NCBI GenBank assembly: GCA_025350045.1 | Contig: JANXYM010000030.1 | Span: 1-64,000 of the forward strand | Length of the DNA stretch: 64,000 bases | Origin: Methanomicrobiales archaeon | Lineage (GTDB): Archaea; Halobacteriota; Methanomicrobia; Methanomicrobiales; Methanospirillaceae | Reading direction: 5' to 3' | In this document: piece by piece, positions 1 through 9,228 of the stretch | Position numbering within the stretch: the stretch's first letter is position 1 | Layout: the number at the start of each line of letters is the position of its first letter | The notes under the pieces: generated by a model | Seen by the model: only the letters and a program-made list of their open reading frames with translations | Databases searched by the model: none | Told to the model about the DNA's origin: nothing | Made by a program: the position numbers and the translations under genes

Positions 1-161
1 CTGCTGCATTCTGCCGGATTCGGGGATATCTCTCAACGGTTAAGAAAAATGACCGGCCGGTTCTCATATCGCTTGTCGGCGCATTTCAGGGAAATCCATT
101 CACACCTACTTGCGCTCACAGGACCGGCTGAATAGTTACAAAAGGATTATGAAAGAAAAAA

Positions 162-728
162 TCAGCCTTTCTGGCTCTCAATCAGCCGGATTGTAAAAAC
201 GAGATCTTTTCCTGCAAGTTCGTGATTCTCATCCCAGGTGATTGTTGTCGGGGTGACATTGATTACTTTTACCCGGGCGAGAGCCCCATCGGCTTTCCTC
301 GAGATTGTATACACTCCCCCAATCTCGGGTTTCATATCTAAGGGCAATGTCGAACGGTTTACTATATGGACGAGAGCATTATTATACGGGCCATAGGCCT
401 TGTCTACCGGAATATTCAACGTTTTTGTCTGACCCGGTGTCATACCGGTCACGCCTTCTTCAAAACCCTTTATAACCCTGCCCTGCCCGATAATAAACGT
501 AAGCGGGGTTCCGTTCACATTTGTATCAAAGACCGATCCATCAGAAAGACTCCCGGTATACTCGACCGTCACCATATCGCTGTTCTGCGCTCCGGAGGGA
601 TTGAGCAGGATATACCCTATGATGATGAGAATCAGTATCCCTGCTGCTGCAACCATAGCGAGCTTGGGATAGATTTTTTTTCGGGCTGCTACAGCTTCCA
701 TTCCCTTGACCTTCTCAGACTTCTTCAT
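162..728 (-). CDS. Membrane-anchored FKBP-type peptidyl-prolyl isomerase
   Basis: A 188-residue protein with a basic N-terminus, one transmembrane segment at about residues 20-44, then an FKBP domain. FKBP hallmarks seen are VTVEYTG, GSVFDTN, the VIKGFEEGV loop and the AYGPYNN loop. The C-terminal half continues as in archaeal SlyD-like FKBPs with a short insert-in-flap region. It should catalyse prolyl isomerisation and assist folding on the outer face of the membrane (family knowledge plus the single N-terminal anchor). I chose the ATG at 728 because GGAG lies five to eight bases upstream. An upstream in-frame ATG at 767 exists but has no Shine-Dalgarno sequence. Confidence 0.88.
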   Translation of the reverse strand: MKKSEKVKGMEAVAARKKIYPKLAMVAAAGILILIIIGYILLNPSGAQNSDMVTVEYTGSLSDGSVFDTNVNGTPLTFIIGQGRVIKGFEEGVTGMTPGQTKTLNIPVDKAYGPYNNALVHIVNRSTLPLDMKPEIGGVYTISRKADGALARVKVINVTPTTITWDENHELAGKDLVFTIRLIESQKG

Positions 729-874
729 GGTTTTCTCCAGTACAATAATCCGGTCATCCATATACATTTACCCGGAGGATATTGTCAGAAGTAGAGAACC
801 AAAAAATAACCGGTATCGATAACAAATGAGATATTACACCACCTGTCTTGCACATGGCTATCACAATTGCACGG

Positions 875-882
875 TATTTATA
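875..882 (+). promoter_or_regulatory. TATA box for nifB
   Basis: TATTTATA lies 31 bases before the nifB ATG, the normal archaeal spacing for a short leader starting near position 905. No other plus-strand gene is nearby, so it is assigned to nifB. Assignment is from spacing and base composition only. Confidence 0.5.
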
Positions 883-912
883 CCAACAGAACGAACTTAA
901 GAAGCGTTGACT

Positions 913-1803
913 ATGGCCGATCAAGTGAAAGTCGCAGACGTTGCAGGGAAAAAAGTCCAGTGGGATGCGGCGCAGATGCGAAAGATCCAGGAACATCCCT
1001 GTTTTTCCGAAAAAGCATGCCACAACTTTGGCAGGTGCCACATACCGGTTGCTCCCAAATGCAACATCCAGTGCAATTACTGCATCCGGGACTTTGACTG
1101 CGTGAACGAGAGCCGCCCCGGTGTCACCACACGGGTACTGAATCCCGATGAGTCCATGGATATGGTCAAAAAAGTCGTGGAGAAGTACAATTACATCAAG
1201 GTAGTCGGCATCGCCGGGCCAGGTGAACCGCTGGCAAACGATGAAACACTTGAGACACTCCGTCGCCTGCATGAAGAGTACCCCAACGTCATCAAATGCA
1301 TCAGCACCAATGGTCTCCTCCTGCCCGACAAGATTGACCTGCTCGAGAAATATGATGTGGGGAACATCACCGTAACCTTAAACGCAATCGATCCGGAGAT
1401 TGGTGCCAAAATTTACCAGTTCGTCGATTACAAAGGCAAGCGGTACACGGGTCTTGAAGCCGCCAAACTCCTGCTGTCCCAGCAGATGAAGGGTATCGAA
1501 GAGGCAGTGAAACGGCACATGATCGTCAAGATAAACACGGTCTATATTCCCGGTATCAATGAGGATCACATCCCGGCAATAGCAAAGAAAGTCGGCGAGA
1601 TGGGCGTATACACATTTAACGTCATCCCGCTCATAGCCCAGTACAAATTTGCAGATATCATTCCTCCGACCCAGGAAATGAAACGAAAGATGCAGGATGA
1701 ATGTGGGAAATATGTCAAACAGATGCGCCACTGCCAGCGCTGCCGGGCTGATGCGATCGGCAAACTCGGTCACGACGTCCAGTCATGCATGTATGAAAAA
1801 TAA
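913..1803 (+). CDS. nifB: Radical SAM FeMo-cofactor biosynthesis protein NifB, short archaeal form
   Basis: NifB joins two [4Fe-4S] clusters and inserts carbide to make the NifB-co precursor of nitrogenase cofactor. The protein (about 296 residues) shows the radical SAM motif CNIQCNYC, extra N-terminal cysteines in CHNFGRCHIP, a SAM-binding GPGEPL motif and a C-terminal HCQRCRADAIG segment, all typical of NifB. It lacks the NifX-like C-terminal domain of many bacterial NifBs, as is usual in methanogens. No nifHDK or other nif gene is in the window, so it is a solitary copy here. The ATG at 913 is preferred. A TTG at 907 is also in frame. Confidence 0.93.
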   Translation: MADQVKVADVAGKKVQWDAAQMRKIQEHPCFSEKACHNFGRCHIPVAPKCNIQCNYCIRDFDCVNESRPGVTTRVLNPDESMDMVKKVVEKYNYIKVVGIAGPGEPLANDETLETLRRLHEEYPNVIKCISTNGLLLPDKIDLLEKYDVGNITVTLNAIDPEIGAKIYQFVDYKGKRYTGLEAAKLLLSQQMKGIEEAVKRHMIVKINTVYIPGINEDHIPAIAKKVGEMGVYTFNVIPLIAQYKFADIIPPTQEMKRKMQDECGKYVKQMRHCQRCRADAIGKLGHDVQSCMYEK

Positions 1804-1846
1804 TTAACTCCAGTTTTTATTTTTTTTTACAATGATTAAAAAATTA

Positions 1847-2299
1847 TTATAAAGGCGGATTTGTAAACAGACTACCAGTCCGTTCTCCGATATCAGCCGT
1901 ATTTATGATCCGATTCATCTCATCAATAACCAGTTGCAATGAGGGAGGGATTGCCGAATCTTCAGCAATTACCGACTTCCCATTAAAGTTGATAGTATAC
2001 CGGAAATAATCTGCAGTCCCACGCCGGGCGGTATAATTACCTTGCAACTGAGAGAACCGCGCCTCATTGAAGATTCCGGAGATCCGCTCAAGATCAGTCT
2101 GGTTTAATGTGATCTCTTTGCTGGTGGCTTTTTGCGATATTACAGCAACTCCATTGTCAAAAATTACAATCCGATCATCTAAACCTGCGATACCCCCGGT
2201 ACGGTGATAATCTGCAAAAATTGCAGGAGGTGTCGGGTGCGAAACCGATGGCGTCTTGACACCAAGACAACCGGATATCGCTACCGCTGCTAAAAACAC
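1847..2299 (-). CDS. Putative lipoprotein of unknown function
   Basis: An exported protein of about 150 residues. The lipobox AISGC is followed by a Thr/Pro linker and a globular domain with conserved-looking segments such as YFRYTIN and LERISGIFNEARF. The GTG at 2299 is the first standard start codon, but it leaves a signal peptide with no positive charge. Reading upstream in the same frame gives IFIRKWIAALIVV, a perfect signal-peptide start. That begins at an ATA codon (2335-2333) directly behind a GGAGG. No ATG, GTG or TTG occurs between the upstream stop and 2299, so either a non-standard start is used or the start codon is mutated. Domain function is not recognised. Confidence 0.65.
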   Translation of the reverse strand: MFLAAVAISGCLGVKTPSVSHPTPPAIFADYHRTGGIAGLDDRIVIFDNGVAVISQKATSKEITLNQTDLERISGIFNEARFSQLQGNYTARRGTADYFRYTINFNGKSVIAEDSAIPPSLQLVIDEMNRIINTADIGERTGSLFTNPPL

Positions 2300-2375
2300 G
2301 ACAATAAGAGCCGCTATCCATTTCCTGATAAATATCCCTCCGTTACCAGCGTTTTACCCCTTTTGAGAGCCAGGT

Positions 2376-2702
2376 TTACAGCTGCACTACATCTGCCTTT
2401 GCGGGTTTTCCCGCAGTTTTGCGTCCGGTGACATCCTCCAAGACGTTCATGAGATTGTCAAGTTTTTCGTTCTTGAACGCTTCCCGGAAAGCATGCAGCT
2501 CTGCGGCATTCATGATCATGATCCCTTTTTTCTTCATGGGGAGCCCATTTTCACCAATTGGGTTGATATCAATGGCGAGCGAGGCAGCCCGGTTCTTGTA
2601 TTGGGGAAGCCGGATGATGGAGACACCTTTTACGGAGGTATTCTTACGTTCCCAGTCCTGTCCTTCTTCAACAAATTCCTTAAGGCTTTCAGCAAGTTCC
2701 AT
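2376..2702 (-). CDS. Conserved hypothetical protein, 108 residues
   Basis: A soluble, charged 108-residue protein without signal peptide or membrane segment. It contains a hydrophobic central strand pattern (SIIRLPQYKNRAASLAIDINP), a run IMIMNAAELHAFREAF, and a basic C-terminus rich in Lys/Ala. An AT-rich TATATAAA-like element lies at 2718-2728, just upstream of the ATG, consistent with a nearly leaderless transcript. The composition suggests a small nucleic-acid-associated protein, but no motif proves this and I do not recognise the family. It is transcribed alone, divergent from the glycosylase gene at 2878. Confidence 0.7.
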   Translation of the reverse strand: MELAESLKEFVEEGQDWERKNTSVKGVSIIRLPQYKNRAASLAIDINPIGENGLPMKKKGIMIMNAAELHAFREAFKNEKLDNLMNVLEDVTGRKTAGKPAKADVVQL

Positions 2703-2877
2703 AAGATCAACTTTTGATTTATATATTAAAATGCTATCCGTTCTGATCCTGACTCATTTTTGCCAGGGCATGCCATTTCAAATAATTATCAGGAGAAAAC
2801 CCCGGGTTTTTATGGATGACCGGGCACAGGGTATACCATATATGGATTGAAGAACAGACGTACCGGAAGAGTTCCCC

Positions 2878-3726
2878 ATGCCAAAAATCACTCTTTCTGA
2901 TCACCAGCCTTTCTCTCTCGACCAGACACTCGGTTGTGGCCAGGTCTTTCGCTGGGATCGGGCAGAAGACGGATGGTGGTACGGTATTGTCAAAGACAAG
3001 GCGATAAAGATCCGCCAGGATGGCTCAATTCTGGTGTTCAAGGGTGCCACCACTACATTCATCCGTAACTATTTTTCCCTGGATCTCGATTTGAAAGAGG
3101 TAATAAAAAGTATTGACCAGGACCCGTTCATCCATGCAGCCATCGGCAGCTGCACCGGACTTCGTCTTGTCAGGCAACCCCCCTGGGAGTGCCTGATCTC
3201 CTACATCTGTTCAACAAATTCAAATATCCCGACTATCCGTCGCAGGATTGCCTCCCTTGCAGAACAGTTCGGCAAAGCGATCGAATTCGAGGGAAGGACA
3301 TATTACACGTTTCCCAATCCAACCTCCATCGCCTGCGAGGGAAATGAGGGGCTGACGTTATGCAAACTGGGATACCGCCAGCCGTATGTATTTGGCACAT
3401 CCTGCTCAGTAACCGATGAGAGACAATGGGAAGAGAGGATCCGCAGGCTCCCGTATGATGATGCCCGTAAAGAACTGATGACACTGCACGGCGTGGGACC
3501 AAAGGCAGCAGACTGCATCCTGCTCTTTGCATTCCAGAAATATGAGGCATTCCCCGTCGATGTCTGGATACGCCGCATCATGCAGCGGAATTATATCAGA
3601 AATCTTGATCTTGATGCCGGGCTTACTAATCGGGATTACAATAGAATCAGGGGATTTGCCCGGGAACATTTCGGGGATTACTGTGGGTATGCCCAGGAAT
3701 ATTTGTATGCAGCGAGGAATGGATGA
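2878..3726 (+). CDS. OGG1-type DNA glycosylase/AP lyase (8-oxoguanine repair)
   Basis: A 282-residue bifunctional glycosylase of the helix-hairpin-helix GPD superfamily that would excise oxidised guanine. The N-terminal OGG domain has the family-typical LGCGQVFRW. The hairpin is LHGVGPKAADCILL, with catalytic Lys near residue 209. The catalytic Asp follows in FPVDVW, near residue 228. Both essential residues are present, so activity is expected. The length fits the archaeal/eukaryal OGG1 group. The gene stands alone, with about 150 bases to the divergent upstream gene. The ATG at 2878 begins exactly where homologues start (MPKITL). Confidence 0.9.
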   Translation: MPKITLSDHQPFSLDQTLGCGQVFRWDRAEDGWWYGIVKDKAIKIRQDGSILVFKGATTTFIRNYFSLDLDLKEVIKSIDQDPFIHAAIGSCTGLRLVRQPPWECLISYICSTNSNIPTIRRRIASLAEQFGKAIEFEGRTYYTFPNPTSIACEGNEGLTLCKLGYRQPYVFGTSCSVTDERQWEERIRRLPYDDARKELMTLHGVGPKAADCILLFAFQKYEAFPVDVWIRRIMQRNYIRNLDLDAGLTNRDYNRIRGFAREHFGDYCGYAQEYLYAARNG

Positions 3727-3865
3727 GAGTTACTGATAATTCTTAAACCGCCTTTACCTTTTTTTAAGTTGTGAAGTATTGAGGATGTTTCCGCTGCTCC
3801 AAAAAGAGGCTTCTGTGCGGCTGATCAGAAATTCAATATTTTTTCTCGACACTAAATGAAACTGA

Positions 3866-3921
3866 CCCACTCGATGTGGGGCTGCTTGCCTATCCTCACG
3901 AGCCCGTTATCGAAACGTGAG
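3866..3921. other. Two tandem hairpins in the 3727-3989 gap
   Basis: The 263-base gap between the glycosylase and the SAH hydrolase holds no gene. It contains CCCAC/GTGGG (3866-3870 with 3876-3880) and CTCACG/CGTGAG (3895-3900 with 3916-3921). An A-rich run and a CGTACGG box follow. The region lies at the 3' side of both convergent genes, so it may end transcription. The second hairpin and CGTACGG weakly recall group II intron domain V, but that is speculative. Confidence 0.3.
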
Positions 3922-3989
3922 ATTCGTACGGAAAAAAATCAATAAATAAACCTGAACTAGTAAAAAAGAATCAAAAAAATTGAGAATCT

Positions 3990-5216
3990 TTACGTCCCGA
4001 TATCCCAGCTGCACTGGTATTTCTTCTGCTCTTTTGACTGCGCATCGATAGAGAGCCCGAGCGAAGAAAGCTTGAGGTTTGCGACCTGCTCATCTATCTC
4101 CCCCGGAACTTCATACACGCCACCCTTGAGTTTTTTGCCGTTTTTGGCGATGTACTGGGTGCAGAGCGCCTGGAGAGCGAAACTTAAGTCCATGACCTCA
4201 ATCGGGTGGCCCATGCCCTTGGGGGTTGCCAGGTTGACAAGCCTGCCCTCAGCGAGCACATGGACTGCCTTGCCTTTGAGCATGAACGTCTCGATACCTT
4301 CCCGCTGGATAACCTTGTCCGCGTTCTTGTGGAGCCATTCAATATCGATCTCGACATTGAAGTGACCGGCGTTGGAGAGGATTGCACCTTCTTTGAGGTT
4401 TTTGAAGTGCTTCTGGTTGATGACGGCCACGTTCCCCGTAGTGGTGATGAAGATGTCCCCGAGGGCCGCAGCCTCGTCCATGGTCATGACCATGTACCCA
4501 TCCATGTGTGCCTCAAGTGCACGACGGGAATCTATCTCGGTGACAACGACCTTGGCCCCGAGCCCGTGTGCCTTCTTTGCGAGACCCCGTCCGCAGTACC
4601 CGTAACCGGCAACGACGACGTACTTACCGGCGATCAGGGTGTTGGTCGTGATCATGATGGACGTGAGTGCACTCTCTCCGGTCCCGTGTACATTGTCAAA
4701 GAACCGCTTCATGGGTGTATCGTTCACTGCGATGACCGGGAACTCGAGTTTGCCCTCGGCTGCCATAGCCCGGAGACGGTGGATACCGGTGGTGGTCTCC
4801 TCGCACCCTCCAATAACCTTCTTGATAAGGTCACGGCGCTTGGTGTGGATGTAGTGGATCAGGTCCATGCCATCGTCGATGGTAATGACCGGGTTTGCAT
4901 CAAGCACCTGGTCGATGGCCGCATAGTATTCCTCAACCGTACAGGCACGCTTTGCATAGCAGTGCACATTCTTCACATGGTTGAGCGCTTCGGCGACATC
5001 ATCCTGCGTAGAGAGCGGGTTGCATCCCGTTATATACACCTCAGCTCCACCGGCTGCGAGGGTCGAAACGAGGTTGGCAGTCTTGGCCTCAACATGGAGC
5101 GCCATACCAATCGTCATTCCGGCAAACGGTTTTTCCTTGACAAACTGTTTCTTTATAGCAGCGAGCACCGGCATGTACTGCGCAGCCCATTCTATCTTCA
5201 GTTTTCCTGAACTCAT
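3990..5216 (-). CDS. ahcY: S-adenosyl/S-inosyl-L-homocysteine hydrolase
   Basis: A 408-residue enzyme that removes the nucleoside-homocysteine product of SAM-dependent methylation. In methanogens, characterised homologues prefer S-inosylhomocysteine after deamination (established for the Methanocaldococcus enzyme). Here the substrate is inferred. The NAD-binding Rossmann motif is VVAGYGYCGRGLAKKA. Substrate-side signatures include GCNPLSTQDDVAEAL and ETTTGIHRL. The open frame runs further upstream, but homologues start at MSSGKLKIEW, and a GGTGAT Shine-Dalgarno-like box precedes that ATG at 5216. The gene is divergent from hisF with about 160 bases between the starts. Confidence 0.93.
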   Translation of the reverse strand: MSSGKLKIEWAAQYMPVLAAIKKQFVKEKPFAGMTIGMALHVEAKTANLVSTLAAGGAEVYITGCNPLSTQDDVAEALNHVKNVHCYAKRACTVEEYYAAIDQVLDANPVITIDDGMDLIHYIHTKRRDLIKKVIGGCEETTTGIHRLRAMAAEGKLEFPVIAVNDTPMKRFFDNVHGTGESALTSIMITTNTLIAGKYVVVAGYGYCGRGLAKKAHGLGAKVVVTEIDSRRALEAHMDGYMVMTMDEAAALGDIFITTTGNVAVINQKHFKNLKEGAILSNAGHFNVEIDIEWLHKNADKVIQREGIETFMLKGKAVHVLAEGRLVNLATPKGMGHPIEVMDLSFALQALCTQYIAKNGKKLKGGVYEVPGEIDEQVANLKLSSLGLSIDAQSKEQKKYQCSWDIGT

Positions 5217-5379
5217 AAAAATCACCCGGGGACTTGTGCTCTTTACAGCACCTTCCCGTATCCTGTCGTACCCTATGAATAGGCACGCCAAGTTACATAA
5301 AAACTCCGTGATTCGACAAATAATGCAGATTATTGCGGATGAGAAACGTAGATAGGGATTGCACGCCCAGTTTTTACCC

Positions 5380-6186
5380 ATGGTGCTCACACGACGGATC
5401 ATCCCCTGCCTCGATCTCAAGGACGGAAGGGTGGTCAAGGGGACGAATTTTCTCGGCCTGCGGGATGCCGGTGACCCGGTGGAGCTGGCCGAACGCTATA
5501 ATGAACAGGGCGCTGATGAAGTAGTTTTCCTCGATATCACGGCATCGAAAGAAAAACGGGGCATCATCATCGAGCTGATCAAACGGGCAGCAGACCAGCT
5601 CTTCCTCCCGCTGACAGTCGGCGGGGGCATCCGTTCTTTAGAGGATATCCAGCAGATCCTCCGGGCCGGAGCAGATAAGGTGAGTATGAATACCAGCGCA
5701 GTGCACGACCCCACCCTGATCACCCGGGGGGCGGAATCCTTCGGCACCCAGTGCATTGTTGTAGCCATGGACGTGCGCCGGAATTTTACCCCGAACGAAA
5801 AAGCAATACCCGTCTTTCTCAGAGACGGAACAAAGTGCTGGTACGAAGTGGTCATCTACGGGGGCAGCAAACCAACCGGCATCGATGCAGTTGCGTGGGC
5901 AAAAGAAGCTGAGAAGCGGGGGGCGGGAGAGATTTTGCTCACCAGCATGGAGACGGATGGCACGAAGAACGGGTTTGATCTCGCGGTTACCGCTGCAATC
6001 TCAGATGCTGCCGGCATTCCGGTTATCGCCAGCGGCGGTGTGGGTAATTTTTCGCATTTCTACGACGGATTTACCAAAGGGAAGGCCGATGCCTGCCTTG
6101 CCGCAAGTGTCTTTCACTTTGGCGAGTTCACCGTAAAAGAGGTAAAAGAGTATCTCAGAGAACGGGATATCCCGGTACGGCTCTGA
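5380..6186 (+). CDS. hisF: Imidazole glycerol phosphate synthase cyclase subunit HisF
   Basis: HisF closes the imidazole ring in histidine biosynthesis using ammonia from HisH. The 268-residue (beta-alpha)8 barrel begins at [21 protein letters not shown], with the catalytic Asp in CLDLKDG. The second catalytic Asp is in VVAMDVRR. Phosphate-binding loops LTVGGGIRS and IASGGVGNF are intact. A TTG at 5359 would add seven residues, but the ATG at 5380 matches family starts. hisH is not adjacent, so histidine genes are dispersed. The last 32 bases overlap the convergent pheT gene. Confidence 0.96.
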   Translation: MVLTRRIIPCLDLKDGRVVKGTNFLGLRDAGDPVELAERYNEQGADEVVFLDITASKEKRGIIIELIKRAADQLFLPLTVGGGIRSLEDIQQILRAGADKVSMNTSAVHDPTLITRGAESFGTQCIVVAMDVRRNFTPNEKAIPVFLRDGTKCWYEVVIYGGSKPTGIDAVAWAKEAEKRGAGEILLTSMETDGTKNGFDLAVTAAISDAAGIPVIASGGVGNFSHFYDGFTKGKADACLAASVFHFGEFTVKEVKEYLRERDIPVRL

Positions 6187-7783
6187 GGTCAAACTCGAAC
6201 GCTGCAACCGAGTGCTCGAGTTCAAACGCATTCAACACGGCGGGATGGATCTCGCCAAAGACACCAATCTTTTTTCCGGCCACAATGATATCGCCCCGGC
6301 GTCCATCGATAAACGCCATGTCTGCGGATTCTTTCACGGTATAATCTATTGAGAGCTCATGCAGCATGGCATCAGCCGATGCATAGGCTTCCGAGAAGTC
6401 TGCATCCGGATGCGTGCTGACCCCGGCTGCCTGCTGGTAGGTGAGGCAGCATTCCACAACATCGCCGACCGTGAAAAGACGCTGCGGGAGTTCCCGGTGC
6501 CGGTTCAGGGTTAAAAATTCGAGGAGCAGGGGGAGGAGCTCGGTCCTGACCACCGTGTTCTCGATGCTGATCGGGTGCATGACATGGAGGACACCCTTCT
6601 CTTCATCGCGCTGCATCTTCCGGTAGAGGACATCCTCGTTGGTTAGCGTGAACGGCATCACTTCAAGGTAGCCGAGACCACAGAAGGCTTCACGGGCTAA
6701 GGCTGCATTAACCTGCACAGGGTGAGGTTTTCCCACGGTGAAGGTTTCCGGAGGCAGGTCCTGGATCTTGTCGTACCCATACGCGATTGCCACGTCCTCA
6801 AACAGGTCCCAGTCGTGCATGATATCGGCCCGGTAACAGGGCACCTGAACTTTCACCTTATCAGTGCCCACCGGTTCGGCCCCGAACCGCATCTTCCGGA
6901 GGAGCTCTGCCATTGTAACTGCCGTCAGATCGATCCCAAGGAGCCGGGAACATTCCTGCACGCTTACCGTTCTCTCAACAGGAGCAAGCGTCGGCGTCTG
7001 TATCCCGCCAATATCAACGCTCTCAATGGTTGCCCCGGCCTCTGCCATGGCGGTGCAGATGATGTTGACCGCAACAGCGACGGCCCGTTTATCGGTGCCG
7101 GTCGTATCGAGAAGGATGTTCTTCGTATCGAGGGTCACCCGTGTCCGCTCACCATTGATGATCGGGGGGAACGAGAGGACATGATCGTCCTTGTCGACAA
7201 TCAATGGGAAGAGCGGGAAATCTTTTACAATCTTCGCGTAGTCCCTGCCCTTTGGATGCTTCTCGAGGATCTCGTCCATGGTCATCGACTCGGTATAATC
7301 GAGGGGAACGAACTTCCGGCTCCGTGGTGAGGCGATATAGTGGAACGGGGGGTTGACGGTATCGAGATCATGGATGCCGATTGCGACCTTGCTCCTGCCC
7401 CTGCCGACTGCCCAGTGAAGTGACTCCTGCAGGGACATGATGCTCTGGATCGACTCATCATCGAACGAGACACCACGGATGACCGCTGCCCCGAGCACGG
7501 GACGGATGGTTGCAAGCGCTGGATCGACCGTGAATTTTATACCTGACGATTTGACCGGGTAGGACGAGAGACCGGGCTCGATCCCGAGATAGCCCCGCAT
7601 GGCCCGGGCAACGCCTTCCGGAGAGAAGAGGTCGGGGCGGTCGGGGAAGAACTCCACATCCGCATGGTCCTCTTCGATCCGCTCCACGTCCGAACCGATG
7701 AGGGCGACCTTGTCGAGGATCGTCTTCCGGTCGGTGCGGGTGAGCCGCTCAAGATATTTGTAGGGGAGTGTAATAACGGCCAT
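6155..7783 (-). CDS. pheT: Phenylalanyl-tRNA synthetase beta subunit, archaeal type
   Basis: A 542-residue beta subunit of the heterotetrameric PheRS that charges tRNA-Phe. The archaeal short form starts [15 protein letters not shown]. It contains the B5 region followed by the catalytic-like domain ([36 protein letters not shown]). The C-terminus [16 protein letters not shown] is typical. It lacks the N-terminal OB-fold and the C-terminal anticodon-binding domain of bacterial PheT, as expected for archaea. It is last in the endA-trpS-pheS-pheT operon, one base after the pheS stop. Its 3' end overlaps hisF on the opposite strand. Confidence 0.96.
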   Translation of the reverse strand: MAVITLPYKYLERLTRTDRKTILDKVALIGSDVERIEEDHADVEFFPDRPDLFSPEGVARAMRGYLGIEPGLSSYPVKSSGIKFTVDPALATIRPVLGAAVIRGVSFDDESIQSIMSLQESLHWAVGRGRSKVAIGIHDLDTVNPPFHYIASPRSRKFVPLDYTESMTMDEILEKHPKGRDYAKIVKDFPLFPLIVDKDDHVLSFPPIINGERTRVTLDTKNILLDTTGTDKRAVAVAVNIICTAMAEAGATIESVDIGGIQTPTLAPVERTVSVQECSRLLGIDLTAVTMAELLRKMRFGAEPVGTDKVKVQVPCYRADIMHDWDLFEDVAIAYGYDKIQDLPPETFTVGKPHPVQVNAALAREAFCGLGYLEVMPFTLTNEDVLYRKMQRDEEKGVLHVMHPISIENTVVRTELLPLLLEFLTLNRHRELPQRLFTVGDVVECCLTYQQAAGVSTHPDADFSEAYASADAMLHELSIDYTVKESADMAFIDGRRGDIIVAGKKIGVFGEIHPAVLNAFELEHSVAAFEFDLRAVPGYPVL

Positions 7784-7784
7784 T

Positions 7785-9227
7785 TCAGATCCCTCCCTTC
7801 ATGTGGCGCAGAGAAGGGGTTTCGCGGAGGAACGCCACGTCGCTCTTGTGCAGGTAACGGAGGTCCTTGAGACCAAGGCGGAGCATCGCAATCCGACTCA
7901 CGCCAAGACCCCATGCGAGCACCGGGTAATTGATCCCGAGCGGGGCAGTGACTTCCTCGCGGAAAACACCCGCACCACCCATCTCGATCCAGCCAATGCC
8001 CTCAACATACACTTCGGCATCAAGACTCGGCTCGGTGTAGGGATAGTACGAGGGCTTAAACCGCACACCTTCAAAGCCCATGCGGTGGTAGAATTCACGG
8101 AGGATCCCGAGCAGGTTACCGAATGTGACATTCTCGTCCATAACAATCCCTTCGAGCTGCTCAAACTCGGCAAGGTGGGTGGTGTCGATCGTCTCTCTCC
8201 GGTAGACCCTCCCAATGCAGAAGGCCTTGACAGGAGGATTCGGGTTATTGGCAAGGTACTGGATCGAGACGCTCGTGGTGTGGGTCCGGAGCACGCACTG
8301 CTCGGCCTTCTCCTCTTTCCAGACTCCGCCCCAGCCGGTCGAGGAGGTCTCGCCGCCGCACTCGTGCATGGCCTTCACTTTCTCGTATCCTTTCGGGAGA
8401 GGAAGGGTTTCACGGAGATAGAACGTGTCCTGCATCTCGCGGGCCGGGTGGTCCTGCGGCTGGAAGAGGGCGTCGAAATTCCAGTACGACTGCTGGACGA
8501 TCCCGCCGTAGAGTTCCGTAAAACCCATCTCGAGCAGGATCTCCCGCATTTCGCCGATAATCCGCTGGTAGGGGTGGATCTTGCCAGGCCAGGCCTTCTT
8601 CGGGAGCTTGCTCACGTCATACTTGCGGAGATTGAGATTTTTCCATTCGCCCGAAATGATCTGGTCGCGAGTGAGGGTTCCGGTCTCCCCGCGGAGGTCG
8701 AGCCCTTGTTTGACCAGAGCAAGGCCGGCGGGAGTGATGGTGATAGCATACCGGACGGTTTCTGATTCCTGCAAAATGCCGCGCTTGATGAGCTCTTTTG
8801 TTTTGGGATCGGCATCGGACGGATTTTTGAGGGCGACTTCGTCGGCTTCGGTAGAGGCACCGGGGGTCCGGGAAACAGAAGTACCCTCGACTTTTACCAG
8901 TCCTTTCTTTCTCAGCTGGCCAAATCCGATCTTAAACACCTCATGCTTCTGGAGATCGGCAAGGGTAGTTCCCGGCAGGATAAACCGGAGGAGCTGGGTC
9001 TCGGGAAGCCCATTCTGTGCGTAGGCCTTTCCCTCTTCCGTGTATACATACACCTTTACCACTATCCGCTCTACCGTGGCAAGCCCCTTGTCCCCGGCAA
9101 GGTGCGCCCACTGCACCACTGCTTCGGGAGTTGCATCAAGCATGCCCGCAAGATGCGGGGCATCCGCCTTCTTCTCCTTTTCAAGGATTGCAAGCAACCG
9201 TTTCTCGTTCTGGGTCAGTTCTGCCAT
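7785..9227 (-). CDS. pheS: Phenylalanyl-tRNA synthetase alpha subunit, archaeal type
   Basis: A 480-residue class II catalytic subunit. The N-terminal winged-helix region ([19 protein letters not shown]) binds tRNA. The core shows motif 1 region [19 protein letters not shown], motif 2 region [17 protein letters not shown], and motif 3 [14 protein letters not shown]. All are intact. The frame is open further upstream, but family alignment and the one-base distance to the trpS stop (9229) fix the start at the ATG at 9227. It is translated together with trpS and pheT in one operon. Confidence 0.96.
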   Translation of the reverse strand: MAELTQNEKRLLAILEKEKKADAPHLAGMLDATPEAVVQWAHLAGDKGLATVERIVVKVYVYTEEGKAYAQNGLPETQLLRFILPGTTLADLQKHEVFKIGFGQLRKKGLVKVEGTSVSRTPGASTEADEVALKNPSDADPKTKELIKRGILQESETVRYAITITPAGLALVKQGLDLRGETGTLTRDQIISGEWKNLNLRKYDVSKLPKKAWPGKIHPYQRIIGEMREILLEMGFTELYGGIVQQSYWNFDALFQPQDHPAREMQDTFYLRETLPLPKGYEKVKAMHECGGETSSTGWGGVWKEEKAEQCVLRTHTTSVSIQYLANNPNPPVKAFCIGRVYRRETIDTTHLAEFEQLEGIVMDENVTFGNLLGILREFYHRMGFEGVRFKPSYYPYTEPSLDAEVYVEGIGWIEMGGAGVFREEVTAPLGINYPVLAWGLGVSRIAMLRLGLKDLRYLHKSDVAFLRETPSLRHMKGGI

Positions 9228-9228
9228 C

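Noticed and set aside
1-161. First 161 bases of the window
   Set aside because: No start, stop pattern or conserved frame could be supported, and no gene end is visible at the edge.
4206-5210. 334-codon open frame on the plus strand opposite the SAH/SIH hydrolase
   Set aside because: It is antisense to a well-conserved enzyme and its protein has no family pattern.
7803-8765. 320-codon open frame opposite pheS
   Set aside because: Antisense shadow of a GC-rich essential gene. The composition is Arg/Leu/Glu-rich without domains.
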